From: Hyphomicrobiales bacterium
GTDB taxonomy: Bacteria; Pseudomonadota; Alphaproteobacteria; Rhizobiales; Xanthobacteraceae
Assembly (NCBI GenBank): GCA_017305455.1
Contig: JAFKKO010000112.1
Location: 62,001 to 126,000, forward strand
Length of the DNA stretch: 64,000 nucleotides
Direction: 5' to 3'
In this document: piece after piece, positions 9,130 to 18,210 of the stretch
Layout of the letters: every line of letters begins with the position of its first letter
How positions within the stretch are numbered: the first letter of the stretch is position 1
Made by a program: the position numbers and the translations under genes
Notes under the pieces: model-generated
Seen by the model: the letters and a program-made list of their open reading frames with translations, nothing else
What the model was told of the DNA's origin: nothing
Database searches by the model: none

Positions 9130-10518
9130 TCACCTCGGACGGGCCGGCACGCTCGCCTGTCCCGGACGAAGAGCATGCGTTGACCAGTTCCGCCCGCGAC
9201 GGGCGGAAACCGCGCTTGCGGCCGCCGCCAGATATTCTTCCTGCAGCGAAGCGCGAACGCCGATGCAGATGCCCCACAGCATCCAGATGTTATTCCAGTA
9301 ATGAACCGTCAATCCGGCGAACATGAAGACGACAAGCACCAGCGTGAAGGCGGTCCGCATCCTGCTCATGTAAGGGTCCCGGCGACGATCGCCCGCATTT
9401 CCCCCGGACTGGTGGAAGGCCGCGACATTGGCAAGAAACAGAAACACAATCGTCGGAATACCGAAACGAAGTGCGAGAGCCAGCCAGACGCTGTCCACCG
9501 AAGCGTTGCCGAAGAAATCGCCGGCGGCCCCGTAGGCCTCGAAGCCAAACCCGACATAGGGAGACAGGCCGATATAGTAGAACGCGCTGTCCCACGTCGC
9601 CACGCGGAAATATCCGGTGGAAGGATCGAGCGTCAGATGCGACACGATCCACGATACCGGCTTGTTGGCGATCGCGAAGACCGCAATGAGGAGTGCAATC
9701 GAAACCGTGACCAGCAGATACCACCGCCAGGAATAGCGGCGCATGACGCGGTCGTAAAAATAGATCGACAGCACGATCATGAACGACATCAGCGGCGCGG
9801 ACGAGACCGCCAGCACGCAGCCGAACAAACACCCTCCGGTATATAAAATCCGGCCGAGGAAGCTGCGCTCCGAATACAAGAAGATGGCGCCCGCGACGAC
9901 ACAGAACGTGCCGTACAAGATCGGATGCGGAAATGTCGAAAACGCCCTGAGCATTCCGTTTCGGTATTCGGGGCCGAAACTCGGCAACCCCCACAGCGCG
10001 GCAACAAGATTGTAGGTGACGATGTGCTGGGTGAGATGCTCGAGCGCGGCGAGCGCAATGACGACGATCGTGACGAATTTCAGCGCGCCGACGAACGCTT
10101 CCAGAGCCGGACGTCCAAAGAAGAATGCGCGGGCCACGACGTAGCCACCCAGGAATTCAACCACCAGCGCCAACGCCGACGACCAGGACCCGGGGTCCGT
10201 GTCGAGCGTCGCGCCGACGATCCAGACGGATGTCAGGCAGACCAGGAGATCGGATACGATCAGATGCCGCCCTCTCCGGAACAGTTCGAACAACGCCGGC
10301 AGCAGCAGCAGACAAATCACAAGGCGGGCGGGAGTGAACTTCGCACCGCCGATGAAAATCGTCATGGCGGCGGGCGTCGTGCTTCCGATCAGCGTCAGCC
10401 ACGCAAAGGCCCGGTTCGCCGAACGGGCCGGCCGCCCGGGAGCCTCAGACCAGACCAGCCGGCCGGAAGCCGGCAAACCCGGCGCTCTCCGACCAGCACT
10501 CGGGCTGCCAATCGACAC
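9130..10518 (-). CDS. Wzy/O-antigen ligase-like polysaccharide polymerase
   Basis: A 462-residue integral membrane protein with roughly ten hydrophobic segments and one large periplasmic-type loop. The loop contains FGPEYRNGMLRAFSTFPHP and the later conserved WDSAFYYIG...GFGFEAYG stretch, as in O-antigen ligase/Wzy polymerase-like proteins. It would join repeat units on the periplasmic side. The start is a GTG with an excellent GGGAGG a few bases upstream. The AT-rich block at 10545-10620 lies upstream and is shared with the plus-strand glycosyltransferase gene. Confidence 0.8.
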   Translation of the reverse strand: MSIGSPSAGRRAPGLPASGRLVWSEAPGRPARSANRAFAWLTLIGSTTPAAMTIFIGGAKFTPARLVICLLLLPALFELFRRGRHLIVSDLLVCLTSVWIVGATLDTDPGSWSSALALVVEFLGGYVVARAFFFGRPALEAFVGALKFVTIVVIALAALEHLTQHIVTYNLVAALWGLPSFGPEYRNGMLRAFSTFPHPILYGTFCVVAGAIFLYSERSFLGRILYTGGCLFGCVLAVSSAPLMSFMIVLSIYFYDRVMRRYSWRWYLLVTVSIALLIAVFAIANKPVSWIVSHLTLDPSTGYFRVATWDSAFYYIGLSPYVGFGFEAYGAAGDFFGNASVDSVWLALALRFGIPTIVFLFLANVAAFHQSGGNAGDRRRDPYMSRMRTAFTLVLVVFMFAGLTVHYWNNIWMLWGICIGVRASLQEEYLAAAASAVSARRGRNWSTHALRPGQASVPARPR

Positions 10519-10544
10519 CGCACCTCCCTAAGCTTACCCATGGC

Positions 10545-10620
10545 GGATATTATTTAATTCAGCATATAATCATATAAAATTAATTCCAAGAAAATCCAAA
10601 ACCACTATAATATTTGACAT
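10545..10620. promoter_or_regulatory. AT-rich intergenic block
   Basis: About 75 bp of AT-rich DNA containing ATTTAATT, AAAATTAATT and TATAATATTTGACAT-like sequence between the divergent Wzy-like gene and the glycosyltransferase gene at 10685. It probably carries promoters for both and belongs to the same set of AT-rich blocks found throughout 6-36 kb. Confidence 0.45.
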
Positions 10621-10684
10621 GATTAACCACCGGATCGTCCGCCCCGGCGATCAACCACGGCGCAGCTCATTCGGAGACCGCAGA

Positions 10685-11485
10685 ATGGCGGGTTCAATTC
10701 ATCTGTGCTGCGTCGCCAACAATGAAGAAATACTCGACCGCGACCTGCGGCGCTCTCCGGATATCGCCGCCGGCCGCATTCCGGTTTCGATCATCTGGAA
10801 CGCGCCGGCGGCGGCAGCGGCCTATCATGACGCCATCGACCGCATCCGCGCCGATATCCTCGTGTTCGCGCATCAGGACGTCTATTTCCCCGAAGGCTGG
10901 TTCGCGCGGCTGGGTGCGGCGTGCCGGAGGCTGGATGCGATGGACCCCTGCTGGGCTGTCGCCGGACTCTGCGGCATGACGCGGGAGGCGGAATTCGTCG
11001 GGCATTTGTGGGACTCCGGACTCGGCGCCGTCTGCGGAGGCCCGTTTGAGCGGCCCCGCGACATCGCCAGCCTGGACGAAGCTGTTTTGATCGTGCGGCG
11101 GGCTTCGGGAGTCTCGTTCGACCCGGCCCTGCCGTCATTCCATCTGTACGGAACAGATATCGTGCTCGAAGCGCACAAGGCCGGCATGAAATCCTATGCG
11201 ATCGATTTGCCCGTCATTCATAACAGCAAGGCGAATGTCCGCCTCGACCATACATATGTCGCGGCTTATCGTTTCATGGTCCGCAAATGGAAAGCACTGC
11301 TTCCCTGGCCGACCGTGATCGTTCAGTTGAGGGACAATCCGCTGCTATTGCAGCTCCGTCGCATCCGGTTGCGATACAAGGCCATCCGCCGCGCATCCAC
11401 GCTGCATCCCATGCTGGAATTCCCCGAAACGAAAGCCAGGGAGCTTGGGTTCGCGCAGGCGGACGATGCATGGGAGACGGCTTGA
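10685..11485 (+). CDS. Putative family 2-like glycosyltransferase
   Basis: The ATG at 10685 begins a 266-residue protein; the frame also runs 22 codons upstream but without family-like sequence. It opens with a strand (IHLCCVANNEE) and has an acidic FAHQDVYFPEGW motif near 59-70, which resembles the DxD region of one glycosyltransferase group. VFDP-like and FHLYGTDIVLEAHKAG stretches follow, as in the acceptor half of GT2-like proteins. It lacks the usual IPxxN opening, so donor and acceptor are open. It is a single gene converging on the methyltransferase at 11.5-12.5 kb. Confidence 0.72.
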   Translation: MAGSIHLCCVANNEEILDRDLRRSPDIAAGRIPVSIIWNAPAAAAAYHDAIDRIRADILVFAHQDVYFPEGWFARLGAACRRLDAMDPCWAVAGLCGMTREAEFVGHLWDSGLGAVCGGPFERPRDIASLDEAVLIVRRASGVSFDPALPSFHLYGTDIVLEAHKAGMKSYAIDLPVIHNSKANVRLDHTYVAAYRFMVRKWKALLPWPTVIVQLRDNPLLLQLRRIRLRYKAIRRASTLHPMLEFPETKARELGFAQADDAWETA

Positions 11486-11530
11486 GCCGCGCGATAATCG
11501 TTTGAACCGCACGACAGCCCGTGGCCGCCA

Positions 11531-12505
11531 TCAGCTGTGGCGCGGCGGCGCTGGTTCGACCGATCCGCTCCACGTCCCTTTCTGCGCGGAGCCCGCAACG
11601 GCCTGGTTTGAAATCATCCCGCCGAAAGCTTCCGCATCGATCGTATCGGGATTGATCAGGATACGGTCGTCCCGATATTTCCGGCGGACCCGCGACGAAA
11701 GGAAGCTGTAGCCGATGCTTCGATAAGCATACGGATTGACGACGCCATGAAGCATTTTTTTCCACTTCGAGATATTGTCTCTGTTCCAGCTCGACCAGTT
11801 GCCGGTCTCAAATCTCGCCCACGTATCATCATAGTCGGACTGGATCACCGTCAGCGGGCCGCCGCTGCCGGCCTTCCTTGAGAAAATCAGCATCATCATC
11901 TGATCCTCGAATGGAATCTCATTGCGGCGCTTGAGATCGACCGGACGCCTGATCAGACTCCACATCTTCGGGCGGGCCAGATTTACCAGAAAGACGCTCG
12001 TATCCTCGAAGCCATTGCGCTTGCTGAAAAGGCTGTAGAAGAATTCCGGCGAGAATTGATAAAGGCCGTGCGAAGGAAACCCATTCGCGTTCGTTCCGAT
12101 AAGGACGTGGCCGCCGACCTTGACCAGATTCACGATATTGCCGACCACCTGGGCGACGTCGAAGATATGCTCGATCGAGCCGAAATCGAGAAACGCATCG
12201 AACTGCTCGTGCAGGTCCTGGGGGATCGGGCGATTGAAATCATGGATGAGCGACGCGCCTTCAAAGGCGGAGGCGTCGATGGATGTGACGTTCCGCGCGC
12301 CAAGCTTGTAAAGCAGCGGCTCGCAATAGGCGCCGACCGCGATGGAATCGTCATACGCAGCGCCGATATTCTTCCGCACCACATCATATTCCTGTTTCCA
12401 GAAATGGATCTCATGCCGTCCGAGCGTGACCGTGTTCCGAAACTCGAATTTGTAAATCCGGCTTGCGAAGCTCAGAGCCCGGAGACCTGTCAGATCGATG
12501 CCCAC
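11531..12505 (-). CDS. Class I SAM-dependent methyltransferase-like protein
   Basis: I prefer the GTG at 12505 (324 residues) because GGAG sits 6 bp upstream; an upstream ATG at 12550 is also in frame. The core shows VGAYCEP, an acidic SIDAS at the end of strand 2, and FDAFLDFGSIEHIFD, the typical post-strand-4 motif with a glutamate-histidine pair. VGGHVLIGTNANG follows, as in methyltransferase domain 11/23 proteins. The C-terminal 120 residues are basic and unlike the core. A target within the polysaccharide is likely but not shown. It follows the minus-strand glycosyltransferase-like gene at 12.6-13.6 kb. Confidence 0.75.
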   Translation of the reverse strand: MGIDLTGLRALSFASRIYKFEFRNTVTLGRHEIHFWKQEYDVVRKNIGAAYDDSIAVGAYCEPLLYKLGARNVTSIDASAFEGASLIHDFNRPIPQDLHEQFDAFLDFGSIEHIFDVAQVVGNIVNLVKVGGHVLIGTNANGFPSHGLYQFSPEFFYSLFSKRNGFEDTSVFLVNLARPKMWSLIRRPVDLKRRNEIPFEDQMMMLIFSRKAGSGGPLTVIQSDYDDTWARFETGNWSSWNRDNISKWKKMLHGVVNPYAYRSIGYSFLSSRVRRKYRDDRILINPDTIDAEAFGGMISNQAVAGSAQKGTWSGSVEPAPPRHS

Positions 12506-12559
12506 GATTGACTCCTGTCGATTAGACCCGCGATGCGGACACCGGCGCACGCGCCGGCA

Positions 12560-13591
12560 TCACCGCGCAAGCGAACTCTGCGCCTTGGTGAAACCGCAGC
12601 GCGCGTAATACACCCTCCTGCGCACGCCGCGCGCGATGCGCAGGCTCTCGCGCGCCAGCGACGACAACGCCGACGGCGGAAGAACGACCGGCCCCTGCGG
12701 TTCGAGCCACGCGCGCACCTGCGGATGCGCGGGGCCGAGCGTGGCGAGCAGCCTGTCCCAAAGCTCCGGATTCATCGAATCGTGAAAGTGCAGAACGCTG
12801 ACATCCGCGACCTTGGCGGCGTCGTAGTTCGCCGGCAGATGACTGCACACCGGGAAATTGCTCGAATCCGGCAATTCCTTCCAGGCGAGCCCCAGTCGAA
12901 TGACCGTCAGCCCGAGCACGACCTGATCCATGAAATGCACCTGGGAATGGGTCCGCGCCACCCGCCGGTCAAGAAATATCTTGAAGTCGCGGAGAAACTC
13001 CCGGCCAAATCGCGTCGCGCGCCGATACACGTAAAGACCGGCATTCCAGTAAAAGCGGATGCGATGACCATCGCCGGTATGCAGCCACGGCAATTCGTCG
13101 GCATTCCTGCCGATCACCGCGGCAGACCGCTGCCAGAACGGATCGTTCGGATCGGTGTATCCCTTGGACCCGATCACCCCGGCGTCGGGCGCGCTGGCGA
13201 GAAAGTCCACGCCGCGCGGCAACTCGAGCGCGCTCGGCTCGCGCAGGAAGAGAATGTCGCTGTCCACCCACGCAATCGCCTCCGTGGAAACATGCTCCTC
13301 GACCGCGGCGATCGCTTCCGCCTTGTTCATATAGTGGTGCCATGCATACGGATTATGCGGGAAGACCGGTAAATGCCTGATCCCAAGCTCCGCCATACGT
13401 CGCCGCGTCTGGAATGAAAGCGGAGGCGTCATTCGCGGCGTCACCGCGACAACTTCCAGATTCGCAAAACGGCCGCCGAAGCGCCGGAGACTCTCGACCA
13501 TCCGGATGGTCAGGGGTTCGAGAAACCCCGACTCGATACAGACGACGATTGTCATCGAAAGCGGCTTGCCAGGAGCTCGATAGCCTTCCAT
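12560..13591 (-). CDS. Nucleotide-diphospho-sugar transferase-like protein
   Basis: The ATG at 13591 (GGGGAG about 9 bp upstream) gives 343 residues; an in-frame ATG at 13555 starts closer to the first strand MTIVVCIE. The hydrophobic WVDSDILFL block with its DSD (110-112) matches the metal-binding motif of GT-A enzymes. PHNPYAWHHYMNKAEA precedes it, and FYWNAGLYVYRR near 190-205 resembles the acceptor-pocket region of GT8/GT34-like proteins. It probably transfers a sugar to the polysaccharide; linkage unknown. It is followed by the methyltransferase gene with a 54-bp gap. Confidence 0.78.
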   Translation of the reverse strand: MEGYRAPGKPLSMTIVVCIESGFLEPLTIRMVESLRRFGGRFANLEVVAVTPRMTPPLSFQTRRRMAELGIRHLPVFPHNPYAWHHYMNKAEAIAAVEEHVSTEAIAWVDSDILFLREPSALELPRGVDFLASAPDAGVIGSKGYTDPNDPFWQRSAAVIGRNADELPWLHTGDGHRIRFYWNAGLYVYRRATRFGREFLRDFKIFLDRRVARTHSQVHFMDQVVLGLTVIRLGLAWKELPDSSNFPVCSHLPANYDAAKVADVSVLHFHDSMNPELWDRLLATLGPAHPQVRAWLEPQGPVVLPPSALSSLARESLRIARGVRRRVYYARCGFTKAQSSLAR

Positions 13592-13926
13592 TTGAAAAGC
13601 GCTCCCCGCGACAATCCTCGCGCCGGCGCATGTCCGGGCGAATGCCGACGTTCCGCCGAAAGCCGTACGCGGCATGCCCGCCGAGGCCTGAGGATTATTT
13701 CAGGCGCATGATGATAGTTGAACGCCAATTAATGACAATATATAATTTATTTAAATCGTGTTCGGGATTTAAATCGACGGAATGAGGTCAAGGCGTTGAA
13801 CGGGAGGCACCCGCCGCGCCGGATAATTGCGGCGGGCGAGATTGCAACGATCGCCTGCAACCATGGAGACATCGGATCATGACCCGGTATGTCGCAGCGC
13901 GTCCGGGCAAGGGTTGAGAGGATTCC
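13592..13926. promoter_or_regulatory. Intergenic region with AT-rich block and ATTTAAATCG direct repeat
   Basis: This 335-bp gap between divergent genes holds no convincing gene. At 13725-13790 it is very AT-rich and contains two exact copies of ATTTAAATCG at 13749-13758 and 13767-13776, offset by 18 bp. The remainder (13790-13920) is GC-rich. The repeat looks like a pair of protein-binding sites controlling the RfbC-like gene, its divergent neighbour, or both. Confidence 0.5.
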
Positions 13927-14472
13927 TTGCGATTTCAGCCGACAAGCCTGCAAGATGCCGTTCTCATTCAACTGGATCCGGTGCACGACCAGCGCGGCTG
14001 CTTCGCCCGCAGTTTCTGCGCCGACGAGTTTGCCGCTCAGGGACTGGAAACCAATTTCCCGCAACACAGCATCTCGGTTTCGGCGCGCAAGGGAACGCTG
14101 CGGGGCATGCACTATCAGCGCGACCCTCACAGCGAGGTCAAACTGGTCCGCTGCAGCCGGGGCGCCATTCTCGACGTCATCATCGACATCAGGGCGGACT
14201 CGCCAACCTTTCGCCGCTGGCAGGAGTTCGAGCTGTCGCCGGGCAACGGCCGCCAGCTCTATATTCCGAAAGGCTTCGCCCACGGTTTTCAGACGCTGAG
14301 CGACGACACCGAGGTGAGCTACCTGATTTCCACGCCATATCGGCCGGAATCGGCCCACGGCGTTCGGTACGACGATCCCGCGTTCGGAATCACCTGGCCT
14401 TTATCGATCACGGAGATTTCCGAAAAGGATCTGCACTGGCCCGACTTCGCCACATCACCACTTCGCGAATAG
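13927..14472 (+). CDS. dTDP-4-dehydrorhamnose 3,5-epimerase-like cupin
   Basis: A 181-residue RmlC-family protein starting at a TTG preceded by GAGAGG. It contains the core motifs RGCFARSF, QHSISVSARKGTLRGMHYQ with the catalytic His in the RGMHYQ strand, DVIIDIR and YIPKGFAHGFQ. It would epimerise C3 and/or C5 of a nucleotide keto-sugar. It is distinct from the rfbC at 25.5-26.1 kb, which sits with the rhamnose genes. This copy lies beside DUF4910 and SDR genes, so it more likely serves the second, unusual sugar than dTDP-rhamnose. Confidence 0.87.
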   Translation: MRFQPTSLQDAVLIQLDPVHDQRGCFARSFCADEFAAQGLETNFPQHSISVSARKGTLRGMHYQRDPHSEVKLVRCSRGAILDVIIDIRADSPTFRRWQEFELSPGNGRQLYIPKGFAHGFQTLSDDTEVSYLISTPYRPESAHGVRYDDPAFGITWPLSITEISEKDLHWPDFATSPLRE

Positions 14473-14497
14473 CCGCCTGGCGGCCGCAACACAGCGT

Positions 14498-15829
14498 TCA
14501 CTCGCCCGATGAATCATCGCGGCGAACAAGCAGACCTTTATGTTCCAGAAGCTGCGCCGTCCTTTGGATCACGGCAAACGGCAGGTTCGCGCGCTCGGCG
14601 ATATCGAGAAGCGAGTGCATCCCGTCCGAGAGATTGAGAATCCAGAGCATGGCCATATTGGCGGCTGCGCTGTCCTTGTTTCCCCCGATCATTCCGTAAA
14701 GTCCGCGCCGCCCGAGCTGCGGCTCGCATTTCGGCATGGTGTTACGGTAGACCGCATCGTTCTCGATGACGTTGATGGCTGCGGTGATCAAACGATAGGA
14801 CACCGCCAGATGCTCCGGAGCGATGAATTCAAGATTGTCGGCCGAGGTGTGATACTCGGGAATTTCGCCGAACATGCTACGCTGGAGCAGCCCCACCGGC
14901 AGATTGAAGCCGGGCGAGCAATACTGGCGTTCGTCATAGCCATAGGGAGAAAAATCGAGGATCGCAGGCGCCAAGCCGCAGTGACGCAGCACATGGGCCA
15001 TCGCCCGATCGATCATGGCATCGCCGCGGCGACTCTTCTTGTAGGTCGGGCCGCCACCGTCTCCCACCATGGAGACCACCAAGCCATGCTTGATGCGCCG
15101 GCTTTGCGCTTCGTTCCGCGCAAGCCAGGTGATCGCGCCAATCGTTCCGGGCGCAAACAGGAAACGGTAGCTGTAGCGCGTCCTCATCCCCGCCATCTGC
15201 TTCGCAAGCTGCGTCAGCAACGCCACGCCCGAACAATTATCGTTGGCAAGCGAGGGATGGCAGACATGGGCGGAGAGCAGAAACTCCTCATCGGTCTCGC
15301 CGCTGTGCAGATACTCGCCATAGGTCAGGTGTCCGTCCGCGAGACAGGAATCGATCACCACCTCGTAGGTCTCGTCGCGCAGGCTTTCGAGCAGGTGGTG
15401 GGGCATACAGAATGCCCAGTTCTCGGCATAATAGGAGGTTCGATAGGGAATAAGATCGGGCTGATCGGGCAGCGTATGAACGTGCCGTTTAAGTTGAGCC
15501 AGCGACACGCGCTGGCGCACCGGCACGCTGTAGCTCATGACGTGCAGGTTCGATTGTGCGAAATCGACGATCTTTTCGCCCTGCTCGTTTTTGATATACG
15601 CCTCGCGAATGTTCCACTCTTGCGGGATCACCCAATCGAACACGGCCGTCCCGGTCGGGACTTCATGAATCTGCAGCGGGATGTGCGCGCCGATCTGGCG
15701 CAACGTTTGGCGTACGCCGTCGCCGGTGATGCTGCGGCAAATCGGGTAGATCCGCGCGGCGAAGTCGAAGATATCCGCGCCGATGCGGTCTCCAACGATG
15801 TTTTCGCGAAAACGTCGCTGAACGTTCAT
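14498..15829 (-). CDS. DUF4910 protein, M28-like metallo-aminopeptidase fold plus winged helix
   Basis: A 443-residue protein whose ATG forms an ATGA overlap with the upstream SDR gene. The central domain carries [11 protein letters not shown] at 188-198 and PEYHTSADN at 324-332, matching the zinc-ligand pattern of the DUF4910 (aminopeptidase-like) family. GDGGGPTYK (257-265) and YDERQY (298-303) lie between them. The last 70 residues look like a winged-helix module. Relatives are found with sugar-nucleotide genes, but I know no proven substrate. An amidohydrolase or peptidase-like step on an N-acylated sugar is one possibility. A peptide substrate cannot be excluded. Confidence 0.85.
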   Translation of the reverse strand: MNVQRRFRENIVGDRIGADIFDFAARIYPICRSITGDGVRQTLRQIGAHIPLQIHEVPTGTAVFDWVIPQEWNIREAYIKNEQGEKIVDFAQSNLHVMSYSVPVRQRVSLAQLKRHVHTLPDQPDLIPYRTSYYAENWAFCMPHHLLESLRDETYEVVIDSCLADGHLTYGEYLHSGETDEEFLLSAHVCHPSLANDNCSGVALLTQLAKQMAGMRTRYSYRFLFAPGTIGAITWLARNEAQSRRIKHGLVVSMVGDGGGPTYKKSRRGDAMIDRAMAHVLRHCGLAPAILDFSPYGYDERQYCSPGFNLPVGLLQRSMFGEIPEYHTSADNLEFIAPEHLAVSYRLITAAINVIENDAVYRNTMPKCEPQLGRRGLYGMIGGNKDSAAANMAMLWILNLSDGMHSLLDIAERANLPFAVIQRTAQLLEHKGLLVRRDDSSGE

Positions 15830-16878
15830 GCGGTCGCCTTGAGCTGAAGCCGCGAATGCCGCAAGTCGGGGTCGAGAACTCCCTCCGCAAGCAGCTTCTT
15901 GATGTGACCGATCCGCTGATAACGCGGCCCCTCGAACTCCTCGAGCGTCAACCCTGACGAACGGTAGGCGTTGTAGAGTTGTTCTGCGCCCATGCGGGCG
16001 TCCCATTGCGGCTTGAATTCAGGCAGCGTACGACGAATCTTCTCGAAGCTCACGCGATACGATCGCTTGTCGGGCCCCGCATCGTCAGCGAACCCGAGGC
16101 TGCAGTTCGGGACGACCTCGGCCACGATCTCAGCCAGATCCCGAATGCGATAATTATGCGCGGTCTGGCCGACGTTGAATGCTTCGTTGAAAACCCGCTC
16201 CGCCGGCGCCTCGAGGGCGGCGATGAACGCGCGGGAGATATCTTCGATATGAACAATCGGCCGCCATGGCGTGCCGTCCGACTTCAGATGGATCTTGCCG
16301 GTCGTCACCGCCCAGGCGACAAGATTGTTCAGAACGATGTCGAAGCGCAGCCGCGGCGACAGACCATAGGCCGTCGCCGGACGCAAATAGACCGGACAGA
16401 AGCCGTCGCCGGCCAGACGCGCGATGTCACGCTCGGACATCACCTTCGACTCGCCGTATGCCGTCACGGGATTGAGCGCGCCGGTTTCATCGATCATGTC
16501 CTCCCCCGCCTGCCCGTAATTGCTGCAGGATGAGGCGAAGACAAAGCGGCGAACCCCCGCTTGCTTGGCCAGCCCGGCTATCCGCACACTGGCCCGGTGA
16601 TTGATCTCATCGGTGAGACCAGGTTTGAGATTACCGAGCGGATCGTTCGACAAAGCGGCCAGATGCAGGACCGCGTCGAAACCGGCGAGGTCATCCGCCG
16701 ATACATCCCGCACATCCTTGCGGATCGTCGCCACCTCGTGGATCCGGCCGCCGCCGGCATAGGTGCAGCGGGAGTACAGATCGCTGTCGAGACCGGAGAC
16801 GTCGTGCCCCGCGCGGACCAGCATGGGAGTGAGAACGGTGCCGATATAGCCGAGATGTCCGGTCACAAGAACGCGCAT
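15826..16878 (-). CDS. NAD-dependent epimerase/dehydratase (extended SDR)
   Basis: A 350-residue extended SDR. GHLGYIG at 7-13 is the nucleotide-binding loop, SSCSNYG at 116-122 provides the catalytic Ser region, and Y141/K145 form the YxxxK pair in YGESK. The substrate half contains LRPATAYG and [13 protein letters not shown], typical of nucleotide-sugar epimerases and dehydratases. The Cys-Ser-Asn in place of the usual Thr-Ala/Asp-Glu next to Ser suggests a non-standard substrate. It starts a two-gene operon with the DUF4910 gene and may provide the CDP-sugar dehydratase or reductase step missing near rfbF; this is inference. Confidence 0.85.
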   Translation of the reverse strand: MRVLVTGHLGYIGTVLTPMLVRAGHDVSGLDSDLYSRCTYAGGGRIHEVATIRKDVRDVSADDLAGFDAVLHLAALSNDPLGNLKPGLTDEINHRASVRIAGLAKQAGVRRFVFASSCSNYGQAGEDMIDETGALNPVTAYGESKVMSERDIARLAGDGFCPVYLRPATAYGLSPRLRFDIVLNNLVAWAVTTGKIHLKSDGTPWRPIVHIEDISRAFIAALEAPAERVFNEAFNVGQTAHNYRIRDLAEIVAEVVPNCSLGFADDAGPDKRSYRVSFEKIRRTLPEFKPQWDARMGAEQLYNAYRSSGLTLEEFEGPRYQRIGHIKKLLAEGVLDPDLRHSRLQLKATA

Positions 16879-16950
16879 GGGTTTTCTCCGGTTCGATCCT
16901 CACATGTGAACGTCGCTCATATTCGGGCCGATCGTCTGCTCCAGACCCCG

Positions 16951-18210
16951 TCAGGTCCGAACCGGCATGTCCTGCCAGATTCCGCGGGTGTCGATCACAT
17001 CGAGATGACGGCGTTCGGCGAGCGGCGCCATTTTGAACTCGTCGTGATCGACAAGAAGCAGCGCGATCTCGCAGGTATGCAGGGCCTGATCGATCTCCAT
17101 CATTTCCACGCCATGCCTGGCCAGCGTCGGCGGCAGCTGACGCAGATTCGGCTCGACGATCTTGATCCGAGATCCGTATTTTTCCGCGAGGTGCGAGGCG
17201 ATTTCCAGCGCCGGGCTCTCCCGCAGGTCGTCAACGTTGGCCTTGAAAGCAAGACCGCAGCAGGCGACATTCGCATAGGGATGATCATCGATCAGCGCGA
17301 CGGCGCGTTCGATGATCAGCGCCGTCTTGCGATTGTTCACCTCGCGGCTGGTCTTCATGACCTTGGCGAGCTCCGGCACGGCATCGATGATGAACCAGGG
17401 GTCGATCGCGATGCAATGTCCGCCGACGCCCGGCCCCGGTCGCAACACGTTCACCCGCGGATGACGATTGGCGAGGTCGATGACCTCCCACACGTTGATC
17501 TCATAATGATCGCAGATGATGGAAAGCTCGTTGGCGAAAGCGATGTTGGTGTCCCGATAGGCATTTTCGGTCAGTTTCACCAGTTCGGCGGTCCGCGCTG
17601 TCGTCGCCACGCACGCGCCGCGCACGAACATCTTGTAGAAGCGCTGGGCGCGCCGGGCGCACATCGTCGTGATACCGCCGATACAGCGGTCATTGTTGAC
17701 AAGCTCGGAGATGATCCGCCCCGGCAGCACCCGCTCCGGACAATACGCGACCGAAATCGAAGCCCCGCCATTGGGCGGCCCGACACTGAGGTCCGGGCGT
17801 CTCTCCACGATTCTTTTGGCGATCTTCTCCGTCGTTCCGACGGGTGACGTCGACTCCAGGATCACCAGATTTCCCGGAGCGAGAAGATCGACGATATGAT
17901 CGACCGCAGCGATCACACAGCTCAGATCCGGCCGGTTTTCGGCGTCGATCGGGGTGGGCACCGCGATCATGAACACGTCTGCCGGCTCAGGCTCCGTCGT
18001 GACCGTCAATAAGCCGTTGGAAATCACCTTCTGCACCAGACCGTCGAGATCAGGCTCGGCGATGTGGATGGCGCCGGACGCAACCGTCTTGACGATATTC
18101 GCGTTCGTATCGATCCCGACAACCCGCATGCCGCGGCTGGCGATCAACGCGGCTGTCGGCAATCCGATGTACCCGAGGCCAATGACCGCCACCTTCTGAA
18201 ATTCAGGCAT
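16951..18210 (-). CDS. wecC: UDP-N-acetyl-D-mannosamine dehydrogenase
   Basis: A 419-residue UDP-sugar dehydrogenase. The N-terminal NAD motif GLGYIGLPTA is at 11-20 and TSPVGTTEKI at 121-130. YCPERVLPG (157-165) is typical of WecC rather than Ugd. The catalytic Cys is C266 in GVGGHCIAIDPWF. It oxidises UDP-ManNAc twice to UDP-ManNAcA. It overlaps the end of wecB by 8 bp and is the third gene of the wecG-wecB-wecC operon, so the cluster can make and transfer ManNAcA. Confidence 0.93.
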   Translation of the reverse strand: MPEFQKVAVIGLGYIGLPTAALIASRGMRVVGIDTNANIVKTVASGAIHIAEPDLDGLVQKVISNGLLTVTTEPEPADVFMIAVPTPIDAENRPDLSCVIAAVDHIVDLLAPGNLVILESTSPVGTTEKIAKRIVERRPDLSVGPPNGGASISVAYCPERVLPGRIISELVNNDRCIGGITTMCARRAQRFYKMFVRGACVATTARTAELVKLTENAYRDTNIAFANELSIICDHYEINVWEVIDLANRHPRVNVLRPGPGVGGHCIAIDPWFIIDAVPELAKVMKTSREVNNRKTALIIERAVALIDDHPYANVACCGLAFKANVDDLRESPALEIASHLAEKYGSRIKIVEPNLRQLPPTLARHGVEMMEIDQALHTCEIALLLVDHDEFKMAPLAERRHLDVIDTRGIWQDMPVRT

